Program-made: the position numbers and the translations under genes | Part shown: piece after piece, positions 39,612-47,616 of the stretch | Layout of the letters: each line of letters starts with the position of its first letter | Position numbering within the stretch: the stretch's first letter is position 1 | Notes under the pieces: model-generated | Database searches by the model: none | Told to the model about the DNA's origin: nothing | Seen by the model: only the letters and a program-made list of their open reading frames with translations | From: a virus | Strand: one strand, 5' to 3' | Length of the DNA stretch: 64,000 nt | IMG/VR virus record: IMGVR_UViG_3300006853_000555 | Location: 36,569-100,568 of that record

Positions 39612-40076
39612 CTAGAACCACCCTACGCGATTCTTCTCATGCCATTCGCTGCGCTCTTCCTCCCGAGCAATATTGCCCAGGATGCCTTCATAGGCGCGCG
39701 CCTCGTTCCGAGCCCACTGCAGGCGCAACATCGCTGAAGGCGAGATAGACCGTAGGGCGGCGAGGTCCGGGTCTATCAACCGCCCCTGACGCGCTATGAG
39801 GCGCACCTCGTGCTTCCGCCATTCTGGCCAGCCGACCTGCTTGATCCACGCGACCAAGCGGCGGCCGACTTTGTAAGGTTCATTGTTGTAACCAACGGGG
39901 CTTGCGGGCTCGGGCCGCGAATAAGGACCGGGCGAAGTCATGCCCATGTTAACGACCTCGGCCCCAGCGCCGATAGATTGAGCCCCAACGAGTTCCATGA
40001 CTTTAGTGCGCGCGGCATTCGCGGCCAGCGGCGCGGCGCCGAGGACTTTTAGGAAGGAACGGCGGGTCGGCTTCAT
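39612..40076 (-). CDS. Tat-signal protein of unknown function
   Basis: 154 residues from the ATG at 40076. MKPTRRSFLKVLGAAPLAAN is a textbook twin-arginine signal: the T-R-R-S-F-L-K motif, a mild hydrophobic core and AANAA as cleavage region. The mature domain is helical and charged (RRLVAWIKQVGWPEWRKHEV, LRSISPSAMLRLQWARNEAR). Tat export implies folding in the cytoplasm before transport, which is rare for phage proteins. Coupled to the upstream gene by ATGA. Function unknown. Confidence 0.7.
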   Translation of the reverse strand: MKPTRRSFLKVLGAAPLAANAARTKVMELVGAQSIGAGAEVVNMGMTSPGPYSRPEPASPVGYNNEPYKVGRRLVAWIKQVGWPEWRKHEVRLIARQGRLIDPDLAALRSISPSAMLRLQWARNEARAYEGILGNIAREEERSEWHEKNRVGWF

Positions 40077-40441
40077 ATACGAATCTCCTGGCGGCGAACG
40101 AGCACCGCATATTTTCGGTGGAACACGCATTGCTCCGGCACAATGCGGTCGTAGTACTGATGCGGCACGGAATAGGTGGCGAGGGTAAAGCCGAACGCGG
40201 CGAGCACGCCCCGCTCCCAGGGCGTAGCGTACCACCTGCGGTAAGCGGTGCGGCTAGGGAAGCCATATATCCAAGGGCTGCCGGGGTAAACAACCCTAGT
40301 CGCAGCTAAGGGGCACATTGGGTGGCGGCGATTGTCATAACCGTCCGGGTGCAAGTACACCCGGATAGAAGTGGACCCCATGGGCGTAGGGATACGATAT
40401 GGCCCGGCGCCGTCCGGGCGCTCTACCCGGTAGACGTTCAT
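40073..40441 (-). CDS. Unknown protein
   Basis: 122 residues (MNVYRVERPDGAGPYRIPTP), Tyr/Pro/Arg-rich with an N-terminal GPYR motif and TPWERGVLAAFGFTLATYSV in the centre. It resembles short phage proteins that open VYR-x-E-x3-G-x-GPYR. Start and stop are both ATGA overlaps with its neighbours. Function unknown. Confidence 0.65.
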   Translation of the reverse strand: MNVYRVERPDGAGPYRIPTPMGSTSIRVYLHPDGYDNRRHPMCPLAATRVVYPGSPWIYGFPSRTAYRRWYATPWERGVLAAFGFTLATYSVPHQYYDRIVPEQCVFHRKYAVLVRRQEIRI

Positions 40442-41286
40442 TTTGCCCCGCTTAGTAGGTAGGTCTTGAGCCGCGGGGTGACGCCTTCCTGGGCATTTAC
40501 GATAGTCGGCGGGATGGGGAGGATAAGGTCTTCGCGGATATGGCGGAAATGCCCGCGGCGCCAGTGCATACGGGGCGAGGCGCGGCCGTCTATAGGAGTG
40601 CCCGTGCCCAGGGTACGATGCGCCGCTGGATTGAGGCGAACGACGTGCCGGTCAACGAGCGGCGGCTTACCTTTCTGGGCGCGGCGCTTATTGAGCTTGT
40701 CCGGCGCCGGAATATGCTCCGTGACCACCTCCTTGCTCATGAGCAGCGCCGTTGCACCGAGCAGAAAGTTGACCGCTTTGTCCACGGACTCCTCGAAGTC
40801 TTTATCCTTGTACATCTCACCCGTAGTACGGCGGCGATGGTAGCCTTCCGAGGTCAAGCACTTCCAACGAACCTGGTGGTTACTATCAATGCCCGCGGCC
40901 ATCAGCGGGAGGCCCTCGAGCTCAACACAGTCGGCGGGGTCGTCACCTAACATTGTCGGGCCGAAGGTAAATAAGAACAGTTGTTCTTCGCCCAACTCGG
41001 GCGCCTGGGCAACGCGCTGCGTGGCCAAAATGGCGGAACGCGGCATCATGTTAGAAGTGAAGAACACTACGTCGAACGGCAGCCGGAACAAGCCGCGCTT
41101 AAACAGGTCTTGGCCAAACTCGGTATGGGTGACATCGAAGTCTGTCTTGCCATAATCGAAGTGCGCGGCCATCGGCAGAAGTCGTTCGACGTTCTCCAGG
41201 AGATTAACGTCGAACACTTTTGCCAGATTAGAGCCGAGGGCTTTCCGGATCCGCCCGATATCTTCGATTGCGCCGTGCGGTGTCAT
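40438..41286 (-). CDS. Conserved phage/prophage protein, unknown function
   Basis: 282 residues. The C-terminal third has the conserved blocks KLNKRRAQKGKPPLVDRHVV, PRMHWRRGHFRHIRED and ILPIPPTIVNA, found in phage and prophage proteins without known function. The N-terminal part has a hydrophobic alpha/beta domain (LFRLPFDVVFFTSNMMPRS, LFLFTFGPTMLGDDPADCVE). Cys and His are not arranged as a clear metal site. It overlaps the upstream small gene by 59 nt. Confidence 0.7.
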   Translation of the reverse strand: MTPHGAIEDIGRIRKALGSNLAKVFDVNLLENVERLLPMAAHFDYGKTDFDVTHTEFGQDLFKRGLFRLPFDVVFFTSNMMPRSAILATQRVAQAPELGEEQLFLFTFGPTMLGDDPADCVELEGLPLMAAGIDSNHQVRWKCLTSEGYHRRRTTGEMYKDKDFEESVDKAVNFLLGATALLMSKEVVTEHIPAPDKLNKRRAQKGKPPLVDRHVVRLNPAAHRTLGTGTPIDGRASPRMHWRRGHFRHIREDLILPIPPTIVNAQEGVTPRLKTYLLSGAK

Positions 41287-41464
41287 CTTCCACCAAGATT
41301 GCGTAAGTGCGGAGCTTTACTGCAGCTTGATATTCCCCCACCGTTATATAGCCCCGCAGCGCCGCGAACTCTCTCATAGCGCGTTTCAGGGCTGACTGAC
41401 GTTGCAATGGATTGGCAGTGCGGTAGAGGTTAGAAAGAGTGGCCAGGCGAGGATTGCGTGTCAT
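41228..41464 (-). CDS. Small basic protein
   Basis: 78 residues from the ATG at 41464 (MTRNPRLATLSNLYRTANPL); another ATG four codons upstream is possible. SALKRAMREFAALRGYITVG then EYQAAVKLRTYAILVEDDTA is a plausible helical fold. No SD is visible for either start. It overlaps the next gene by 59 nt. Function unknown. Confidence 0.5.
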   Translation of the reverse strand: MTRNPRLATLSNLYRTANPLQRQSALKRAMREFAALRGYITVGEYQAAVKLRTYAILVEDDTARRNRRYRADPESPRL

Positions 41465-41579
41465 GTGTTGCACCATGTAAAACAGGAGCGTTGCACGGTT
41501 TCTCCCTGGGCTGGACGTATAACCTATAAGTTATTAAACCCTAGGTAGTGTCGAGACATTTAGCCTACTAGTTGAATAA

Positions 41580-41900
41580 TTATAAGGCTTTAGGGGGTAA
41601 TTCTCCCCATTCGATTAAGGTATAGGTGCGCTTCTTTCTTCCCACAGGACTCAGGATATCACCATCGCTCGTGATGCGCCCAGCCTGGCACAAGCGCTCA
41701 AGCGAACGCACAAGCCGGTATATCGTGCAATAATCTCGGAGGCGGCCCGCCAGAGCGGAATGGCCGACTGTATCCGTGCCCAGGGCGTTGCAGAGCTCCC
41801 AGAGCCTGTACAGCACGGCCGCGTCCAACTTGGCCAGGGCTTCTGGGCTCTCGTCGTAATGGTAGGTGACGGGCGGGCCAGGACGGTCGGCGTAGGGCAT
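41580..41900 (-). CDS. Small winged-helix-like protein
   Basis: 106 residues. DAAVLYRLWELCNALGTDTV, GRLRDYCTIYRLVRSLERLC and QAGRITSDGDILSPVGRKKR read like a three-helix bundle plus beta wing, the layout of small wHTH regulators. The gap 41477-41579 after it in sequence is AT-rich (ATAACCTATAAGTTATTAAA) and may hold a promoter for the 41464 gene. Two bases follow the upstream stop. Confidence 0.55.
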   Translation of the reverse strand: MPYADRPGPPVTYHYDESPEALAKLDAAVLYRLWELCNALGTDTVGHSALAGRLRDYCTIYRLVRSLERLCQAGRITSDGDILSPVGRKKRTYTLIEWGELPPKAL

Positions 41901-41902
41901 GG

Positions 41903-42325
41903 CTAGGCCGGGGCCTCCTCGAGTGGCCGAGTGCAGCGCCGGAGTTCCTCAACGGGAAACTTCGTGGTCCAGACGTTAAGGCCCCAGGCGAGCTCGGCGA
42001 TTGTGCTCAGGATGGAGCGTTGGGAGAAGGTGCGATGGGTGAATATGTGTACGCGCTCATAGGTGCGGCGCTCGGTGCTGTCCGGTAGGCGAATATGCAC
42101 CAGGTAACTGAAAGACTGAGAGAATTCCGAAGTGTTGCCCTGGCTAAAACCCACCCAGGCCGAGAACCGCTCTACGCGCATATGCGGTAGCAACATTGAA
42201 GCGAACAGATTCTTGTAGCGCTCCGCGAGCGCCGGGTCTGGGCGGAAAGTGCCCATCATCCCGAGCGCCGTCACTTCCGTTGCAGAGATGAGGGTCTGTT
42301 GTTCCGGGGTGTATTCGAATGTCAC
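41903..42325 (-). CDS. Unknown protein
   Basis: 140 residues (MTFEYTPEQQTLISATEVTA). Beta strands dominate the middle (ERFSAWVGFSQGNTSEFSQS, FSYLVHIRLPDSTERRTYER), and a helix follows (RSILSTIAELAWGLNVW). Part of the minus-strand chain between 39.6 and 44.4 kb. No family recognised. Confidence 0.6.
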   Translation of the reverse strand: MTFEYTPEQQTLISATEVTALGMMGTFRPDPALAERYKNLFASMLLPHMRVERFSAWVGFSQGNTSEFSQSFSYLVHIRLPDSTERRTYERVHIFTHRTFSQRSILSTIAELAWGLNVWTTKFPVEELRRCTRPLEEAPA

Positions 42326-42369
42326 GGCCTAGGCTCCTTCGCATTGCACTCCGGCGTAGCGGCTCACGG

Positions 42370-43764
42370 CTACGCTTGTGCCCGGAGCTTATACAGCCGC
42401 CGCAATGCCGCCTTTACGCCCGAGCGCCAGAGGGGGATATGAGCGTCGGTCCAGGCGTTGTCATGCCCCATAAAGGCAGCGCAGCAATCCTGCAGCAGCC
42501 ATTCGGGTAGGTCTTCCGGATTATACACGGCGCACAACTGGTAGAGATAGACCGCGGCCTTTTGCCAAGCCGCCCGTAGCTCAGGGGCGAGCTCTTCCCA
42601 ATCACGGGTAAGGGGGTTGCCCGTATTGCCGCGCAGCACCTGGGCGACTTCCAGGACGATGTCGGATGCATCCTGCGCCTTGTTGTTGAGATTGACACGC
42701 TCAACTCCGCCCGGCTTGGGCACAATCGCCACGCCAGCCATAACCTCAAGGTCAGCCGATATGCGGTTCGCCAGCCAATGGCGGCCTGCGCGCAGTGCCC
42801 GCAGCCAGCGCTGCTGGGAGTGCCTGGGGAGCTCTGCCCAGGGACGCGGCTTGGAGCCGACGAAGACCGCATGGAACACCTCGCGCAACTCATCGGCGAG
42901 GCGCTCGTCCTGGGCAATAACCTCGCCATCCACAGTATGGTATAAGAAGCACAACCGCTGTGCCACGGCAAGGTAACCGGCTTGAGCCTCGGCCAACAAC
43001 TCACCCCAAGTGCGGCTAGGACTGCCACGCCACGCCTGCATTATCACAGTTGCGAGTTCAATGTGCTCCTGCGGCGCCGTGCTGTCAGAGGGCACCGAGC
43101 TCGGAGCGGCCTGTGGCACGCGACGGTGCAACACATTATAAGCGGCGCGCGCGGCGGCCCGATAGTCTTGCCTTGCTGTATCGCTCACGCTGCTCCATGG
43201 CAGGGGGACGTCGAGCGGCGCGCATCGAGCCGCTAAGACTACCTTCGCCATTGCATCGACGTCCCGCGCCACGCCTTTGGGATAACTCGCATAAGCGCTA
43301 GCTGCGTTTGTCCAGTCTTTCGTCTTGCAGTCCTCCAATCGAGCCCGTGGATTGCGAGAATAGGCGCGCAGCATCGCCTCGGCGATCGCGCCGATCGAAG
43401 GCCCCACATTCGGATCGGCCTCAACCAGGCCATCAGCCACGGCACGTTCATAGGTAGAGGTGAAGTCGTTGCGGACCAGCTTCTGGCGGAATTCAGCCCG
43501 GATAGCTGCCTTGGCATTCTTCCCACCCGCCAGCCATTCCCTGATGCGCTCCTCCGAGCGAGAATAGTCCACGCCTGCTAACAGGTCTGAAGCATGATCG
43601 GGCGTCAGCGTCGCCTGCTCCGGCGTGTAGCGCGGCAGCACCGGCTCCAACACGGTCGCCTCCCTGGGCAACTCCATGCGGCCCATTGCGCATTCGCTGC
43701 GAATGTTGTTGCTTTCGCCCAGCCGCGTTACGGCTTCCATCAGCTTAGAGGAGTGCTGTGCCAT
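42370..43764 (-). CDS. Repeat protein with tandem W-x-(E/S)-L helical modules
   Basis: 464 residues from the ATG at 43764 (GGGGA 8 nt upstream); 43776 is an alternative. From about residue 190 a module of about 70-80 residues recurs: LPWSSVSDTARQDYRAAARA, RTWGELLAEAQAGYLAVAQR, RPWAELPRHSQQRWLRALRA and RDWEELAPELRAAWQKAAVY. Each has a Trp, a Leu-rich turn and an Arg/Gln-rich helix. The N-terminal 190 residues are separate (RYTPEQATLTPDHASDLLAG, SRSEERIREWLAGGKNAKAA). The repeats resemble short phage proteins with RyR-like helical domains; a binding scaffold is plausible, but activity is unknown. Confidence 0.6.
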   Translation of the reverse strand: MAQHSSKLMEAVTRLGESNNIRSECAMGRMELPREATVLEPVLPRYTPEQATLTPDHASDLLAGVDYSRSEERIREWLAGGKNAKAAIRAEFRQKLVRNDFTSTYERAVADGLVEADPNVGPSIGAIAEAMLRAYSRNPRARLEDCKTKDWTNAASAYASYPKGVARDVDAMAKVVLAARCAPLDVPLPWSSVSDTARQDYRAAARAAYNVLHRRVPQAAPSSVPSDSTAPQEHIELATVIMQAWRGSPSRTWGELLAEAQAGYLAVAQRLCFLYHTVDGEVIAQDERLADELREVFHAVFVGSKPRPWAELPRHSQQRWLRALRAGRHWLANRISADLEVMAGVAIVPKPGGVERVNLNNKAQDASDIVLEVAQVLRGNTGNPLTRDWEELAPELRAAWQKAAVYLYQLCAVYNPEDLPEWLLQDCCAAFMGHDNAWTDAHIPLWRSGVKAALRRLYKLRAQA

Positions 43765-43826
43765 TGTGGTCCCCATTTATTGCATGTTGCTCTAGCTTTG
43801 CGCCAAGCATCGCGGCGCCGCTCTGA

Positions 43827-44027
43827 TTATTCGCCTTCCCGCTGCGCTCGGCAGTGCATAAACTGAACCGAACGCACCTTGCGCATTGTGAGCAGTGCCA
43901 TCCGGAAGCACACACTCGCCTCCGGGATATTGCAGCGCATATATTGGAAAGGCTGCTTCGGGACGGCCGGATTGTACGGCCCCCACACTAAGCACCACAT
44001 AATAGGCAGCTTAACGAGCGCCATCAT
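43827..44027 (-). CDS. Small protein of unknown function
   Basis: 66 residues (MMALVKLPIMWCLVWGPYNP). The start ATGATG overlaps the upstream stop, with GGGGGAG 3 nt before it. It is probably a compact beta-rich domain: KQPFQYMRCNIPEASVCFRM, KVRSVQFMHCRAQ. Four Cys are present. Unknown function. Confidence 0.55.
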   Translation of the reverse strand: MMALVKLPIMWCLVWGPYNPAVPKQPFQYMRCNIPEASVCFRMALLTMRKVRSVQFMHCRAQREGE

Positions 44028-44329
44028 TCGCTCCCCCTGGGCGCGGCTTGTGCAGCCTCATTCGCGTCATGCGCGATCAAAGTCAGCTGGGAGCGCGACT
44101 CAAGCAGCCCTCGGAGGGCGAGGGTGCGCTCTGGGCCCTGGGGAAGGGTTTGGATAATCACCGCTGCGTGGAGCGCGTAAAGCCGCCAGGCGACTGCTAC
44201 AGCCTCGCTCGGCGGGTTCATGCGGAAATAACGCCAAGTGCGATCCATATGACTTAGTACGGCGTCATGCTCGTACATTGCATCCATGGCCTGGGCGTGG
44301 ATTGCATTAAGCGATTCGATTGAGAACAT
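44024..44329 (-). CDS. Small helical protein
   Basis: 101 residues from the ATG at 44329 (MFSIESLNAIHAQAMDAMYE), fully helical (AVAWRLYALHAAVIIQTLPQ, ESRSQLTLIAHDANEAAQAA). GAACA-N7-TGTTC spans the start codon and could be an operator or RNA hairpin. A longer upstream frame is Arg/His-rich and lacks an SD. Unknown function. Confidence 0.55.
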   Translation of the reverse strand: MFSIESLNAIHAQAMDAMYEHDAVLSHMDRTWRYFRMNPPSEAVAVAWRLYALHAAVIIQTLPQGPERTLALRGLLESRSQLTLIAHDANEAAQAAPRGSE

Positions 44330-44340
44330 GACAAGTGTTC

Positions 44341-44436
44341 CTAAGCGGCAGAGAGGAGAACGAGCACAATGCCCAGGGTGAGCCCGGCGAGGGCGACCAT
44401 GGCGTTGTGCAGGGCAGTGAGGGATTGTTGGTCCAT
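44341..44436 (-). CDS. 31-residue single-TM peptide
   Basis: MDQQSLTALHNAMVALAGLT and then GIVLVLLSAA: one TM helix with a short polar N-terminus. ACTCCT precedes the ATG, so there is no convincing SD. It could be a small holin-type or regulatory membrane peptide. Low certainty. Confidence 0.4.
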   Translation of the reverse strand: MDQQSLTALHNAMVALAGLTLGIVLVLLSAA

Positions 44437-44718
44437 AGGAGTTCGTTGCGCTTAATGTTGCACTGCCCGAACATATAACCCAGGGGGTGCCAACGCCGCT
44501 GTCGCCATCAGCTCGGAACGTATCCACCCAAAAATCACCATATCCGTTCCGGGCATCCGTTCCGGGTAAAACGGCCTGTTTCCATGGTCGTACCCCCTAC
44601 CGGAACCCCGGAACTCTAGGAACGGATATATAAAAGAGTAGGAGAGTAGGAGAGTAGCCCAGGAGGGAGGGGAGTAGCCCCCTGGGCGTAGGGGTAGGGC
44701 GCCTAGAAATTTGCCCTT

Positions 44719-44838
44719 ATGAAAACTGCGATTTTCACCGTACTGGCGTTCCTGGCGGCGTGCAACACGTGGCAGAGCCAGGGTTTTTCACGGAACGGGT
44801 GGGTACGTTCCCACCGGACCGGAACGGACAACATGTAA
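44719..44838 (+). CDS. 39-residue lipoprotein-like peptide
   Basis: MKTAIFTVLAFLAACNTWQS has a Lys start, a hydrophobic core and the lipobox LAAC (Cys15), followed by a short basic mature part ending TGTDNM. No strong SD (GCCTAGAAATTTGCCCTT). It lies alone on the plus strand within the repeat field, and its stop codon touches the minus-strand terminator. It may be a moron or a chance ORF. Confidence 0.4.
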   Translation: MKTAIFTVLAFLAACNTWQSQGFSRNGWVRSHRTGTDNM

Positions 44839-44864
44839 AAATCCCCGCTTTTTAGGGCGGGGAT
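44837..44864 (-). terminator. Intrinsic terminator of the primase-helicase gene
   Basis: GATCCCCGC/GCGGGGA stem (44842-44848, 44857-44863) with an A-rich loop. The minus transcript ends GCGGGGAUUUUU. It lies 35 nt after the primase-helicase stop. Confidence 0.8.
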
Positions 44865-44898
44865 CTTAGCGTGTTCGTCAGGAACGGGGCCTATCGGG

Positions 44899-47616
44899 CT
44901 AGAAAGGCACCTCGTGCCCGTTGAGCTGGTATTGATGGCCGCCCTGGGCAACTTGCTCCTCGAGGCTCATCAGCGTAATCGTGACGCCGCTATCCGTGAT
45001 GCGCACGACGAGTTGCTGTTCGCGGGTATCGGCGTCTTCGCCGCGAACAAAGCCGCGGTGCTTCTTGTTAATGCCGTTGACCTTAAAGCGCAGCGAGGCC
45101 GGTGCGAAGCCGAGGCGCCGCATGACGTTGGCAATGCGGAAGGTATCGTCTCGTTTCATCTTGTCTGGGGTTAGGCCGACGAGGCGCCAGATATCGGAGT
45201 TGAGGATCTTGCCGTCGCGCTCGCCGAGCAGCTCGTCGAGGTGTTCATACCAAGGATCAATCTCCACCACGGAGCGCTTGGATTGCTCAATGGCGGCTTC
45301 GTTCCAAAGCGAGGCGTCCATTCGGATACTCTCGCCGCGTTGCTCAAGAATCACGGCTTCGGCCCAAAGCTGGTCGCGGTCCTGAGTTAGGGCGTCAAGG
45401 TCGAAGCGTTGCGTAAAGACTGGCCAGAAGCGGCGTTCGCCAGTGGGGTCTTCAAGGTATTTCTCTTCGTTTGTTGTTGAGAAGAACACAAATTGCCGCT
45501 TTACGCTCACCGCGAGCTTTCCATAGGCCAGGCGTGCGCGGTCTTCGGTTCGGCTCAGCTGGGCCTTGACCTTATTGATCTCGGGACGGCCACGCTTGTG
45601 GAGGTCGGCGATCTCGATGATCCATTTGCCCGTGAGCTGTTCGATCAACTCCTTGGAACTGGCGCCGAGCGGTAGGTCGTCCGTGAACCATTCGTCGTTG
45701 ACAGCGAGGATCTTGAGGGCCGAGGATTTATTCGTGCCCTGTAGTCCTTCCAATACGGGCATCTCGTCGAATTTACAACCGGGCACCCGTAAGCGGCGCA
45801 CGGCCGCTAGGAGCGTAAGGCGTGAAATGGCCCGGACATAGGGCGTGTCCTTAGCGCCGCCATACCGGATCAGCCATGTGTCAAGGCGGGGCGTTCCATC
45901 CCATTCTAACGTAGCAAAATAATCGAATATGGGGTGGAAGCTATTGGCAAGCGCTGCATTCGTTAGTACATCGTAGAAATAGCTCTTGGTCGGGCGGAAG
46001 CCGAAGGTGCGGTCGATGGTGAGCCAGAGCGAGGTGACGGCTGCGTCGTTGAGCTCAGGGCCGAAGCCTTCGAGTCCTTCGATGAGCAGCCGGTCAGCGA
46101 AGCGGTTATAGCTGAGCCCTACGCCGAGGCGGCGTAGCGCGACGAGGATATTGCGTTCGTTTTTAAGAGGTGGTCCGCCGTTCTCTGGGAGTTGGAAGCG
46201 CATTTCCTGCGGCATGTAGTCGTCGCCATTCCCGCCCGGAGGTGGTGGAGGCGGCGGCCCTGGCGGCGCTGCTCCGCCGCCTTCCGCGGGCTCGGCGTCG
46301 GCGCGCGGGCCGCTACTTGACACCTCAGGCCTCGGACTTGACGCTTCGGCAGTGTTGCTTGGGGCTTCTGCCTGCGTAAGAGTAGCCTCATCCAGCTTCC
46401 GCGCTGCGATCTTGGCGTTGTTCGCTTCCTGGGCCAGCTTCGCTGCGGCCTTCCGCACCTGGTTACTCACGAAGCGGTGAAGGTCTCCGCCCCCGAGCTC
46501 GTGCCGCGAGATCACGCCCTTATTGGCCGGGAAGCGCGCATGTTCGCTCACGGCGAAGCGGCGATCCTTCAAGATCTCAATGACCAGGCCGAGCGGTACG
46601 CCTGCTTGTTGCAGCGCCCTGTTCACCCGGTGGAAGATCGCGTTACGGTCCACTACTTCGGCGCCGTCCTCGGCCTTAGTGGGCACGCCCTCGCCTTCCG
46701 GGTGCAAGTAATTACCCAGCAGGATCAGCTCAGTGGTCTTGGGCCGCACCTCGGGGTAGCGGCGAATCAGCTCTTGTACGGCCTCCCAGGCGTCGCCGCC
46801 CGGCAAGGGAGACCAGTCGCCCTCGCTAACGTGCACCGCCTCGACGGCTTCTCGGCATGGCCCGGCTTCGCCGACGTCCTCCCAGCCGAACTGGTCGAGC
46901 GTGTAGTGGCCGCCGTCGTCGTCCTTGATTACCGAGGCCACCGCGTTGGTCCGCCCCTGGGCGCGCTTCTTCGCCGTGGGGATGTTGAGGACCCAAGGCA
47001 GCCGGGCGACGCGGTCCACGTTGTGGCAATCGTCGGCATAGCGGGTGCCGAGCGCTTCGTTCAGCTTTTTGGCCAGCCACTTATTGTGGCCGCCGACCCG
47101 GTGGGCGTTATCTCGGCGTTCCTGGGCGTCCCGGCCGTCCAATGAATAAGGCTCAACTAAGTTCCAGAACGCCCAATATCCGCCGCCAGAGTCGATAATG
47201 ATATTGGGTGCGCCGGGAAGTCCCAGCTGTACCAGGCGCGCCCTGTCTGTAAGAGCGCTAAGAATGGCGGCACGTTGGTCTTCGAGCGGAATACCCGCAT
47301 TGGGGTTCGGATCGATATCAACGTGCAGTCGCTCTACATGAGACACGTCTTCCAATGCGGCCTTATTGCCGGGGTCGCTATATGTTGGGTTGATGTGCCA
47401 ATACAAATTGACGCGCCCTTGGCGCATCATAATCCACTTTGCCATAGCCCCTTGCTGCCCGGAGCTAAACTGCTCTGAGCGTACGGTGCCATCGTGAATG
47501 GAGGTAACGACCCAAGGGCCGCGCGGCCGTAGGTTTTTCAGGAAGGTCGCGGCGCGATAGCTTTCGCCTGTTTGCTCGGCCGCTACCCGCCCCGGAAGAT
47601 TGGTCTTCTCGTCCAC
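44899..47616 (-). CDS. Primase-helicase: AEP-like primase with VirE ATPase
   Basis: 905 residues from a GTG at 47616 that overlaps the upstream TAG (TAGTG). The N-terminal 300 residues look like an archaeo-eukaryotic primase: RLHVDIDPNPNAG (metal Asp pair, about 97), NIIIDSGGGYWAFWNL and CHNVDRVARLPWVLNIPTAK. A disordered Pro-rich linker spans about 430-490. The C-terminal VirE-type ATPase has LEGLQGTNKSS as Walker A (about 620), IIEIADLHKRG as Walker B and FVFFSTTNEEKYLEDPTGER as the VirE signature. Such fusions prime and unwind at phage and plasmid origins. The GGAACGG repeat field lies directly downstream. Confidence 0.85.
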   Translation of the reverse strand: MDEKTNLPGRVAAEQTGESYRAATFLKNLRPRGPWVVTSIHDGTVRSEQFSSGQQGAMAKWIMMRQGRVNLYWHINPTYSDPGNKAALEDVSHVERLHVDIDPNPNAGIPLEDQRAAILSALTDRARLVQLGLPGAPNIIIDSGGGYWAFWNLVEPYSLDGRDAQERRDNAHRVGGHNKWLAKKLNEALGTRYADDCHNVDRVARLPWVLNIPTAKKRAQGRTNAVASVIKDDDGGHYTLDQFGWEDVGEAGPCREAVEAVHVSEGDWSPLPGGDAWEAVQELIRRYPEVRPKTTELILLGNYLHPEGEGVPTKAEDGAEVVDRNAIFHRVNRALQQAGVPLGLVIEILKDRRFAVSEHARFPANKGVISRHELGGGDLHRFVSNQVRKAAAKLAQEANNAKIAARKLDEATLTQAEAPSNTAEASSPRPEVSSSGPRADAEPAEGGGAAPPGPPPPPPPGGNGDDYMPQEMRFQLPENGGPPLKNERNILVALRRLGVGLSYNRFADRLLIEGLEGFGPELNDAAVTSLWLTIDRTFGFRPTKSYFYDVLTNAALANSFHPIFDYFATLEWDGTPRLDTWLIRYGGAKDTPYVRAISRLTLLAAVRRLRVPGCKFDEMPVLEGLQGTNKSSALKILAVNDEWFTDDLPLGASSKELIEQLTGKWIIEIADLHKRGRPEINKVKAQLSRTEDRARLAYGKLAVSVKRQFVFFSTTNEEKYLEDPTGERRFWPVFTQRFDLDALTQDRDQLWAEAVILEQRGESIRMDASLWNEAAIEQSKRSVVEIDPWYEHLDELLGERDGKILNSDIWRLVGLTPDKMKRDDTFRIANVMRRLGFAPASLRFKVNGINKKHRGFVRGEDADTREQQLVVRITDSGVTITLMSLEEQVAQGGHQYQLNGHEVPF

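Larger units (their letters stand above)
44542..44887. repeat. GGAACGG repeat field upstream of the primase-helicase terminator (origin candidate)
   Basis: Six copies of GGAACGG in either orientation: complement at 44544-44550 and 44557-44563 (inside two tandem ATCCGTTCCGGG units at 44542-44553 and 44555-44566), direct at 44619-44625, 44792-44798, 44821-44827 and 44881-44887. Between them lie an AT-rich step (TATATAAAAG, about 44627-44636), three tandem GAGTAGGA-like units and a purine-rich tract. Iterons, an AT-rich step and adjacent primase-helicase are the hallmarks of a replication origin, but a regulator array is possible. Confidence 0.5.

Noticed and set aside
46477-47145. 222-residue plus-strand frame over the primase-helicase
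   Set aside because: Antisense shadow without SD or motif.
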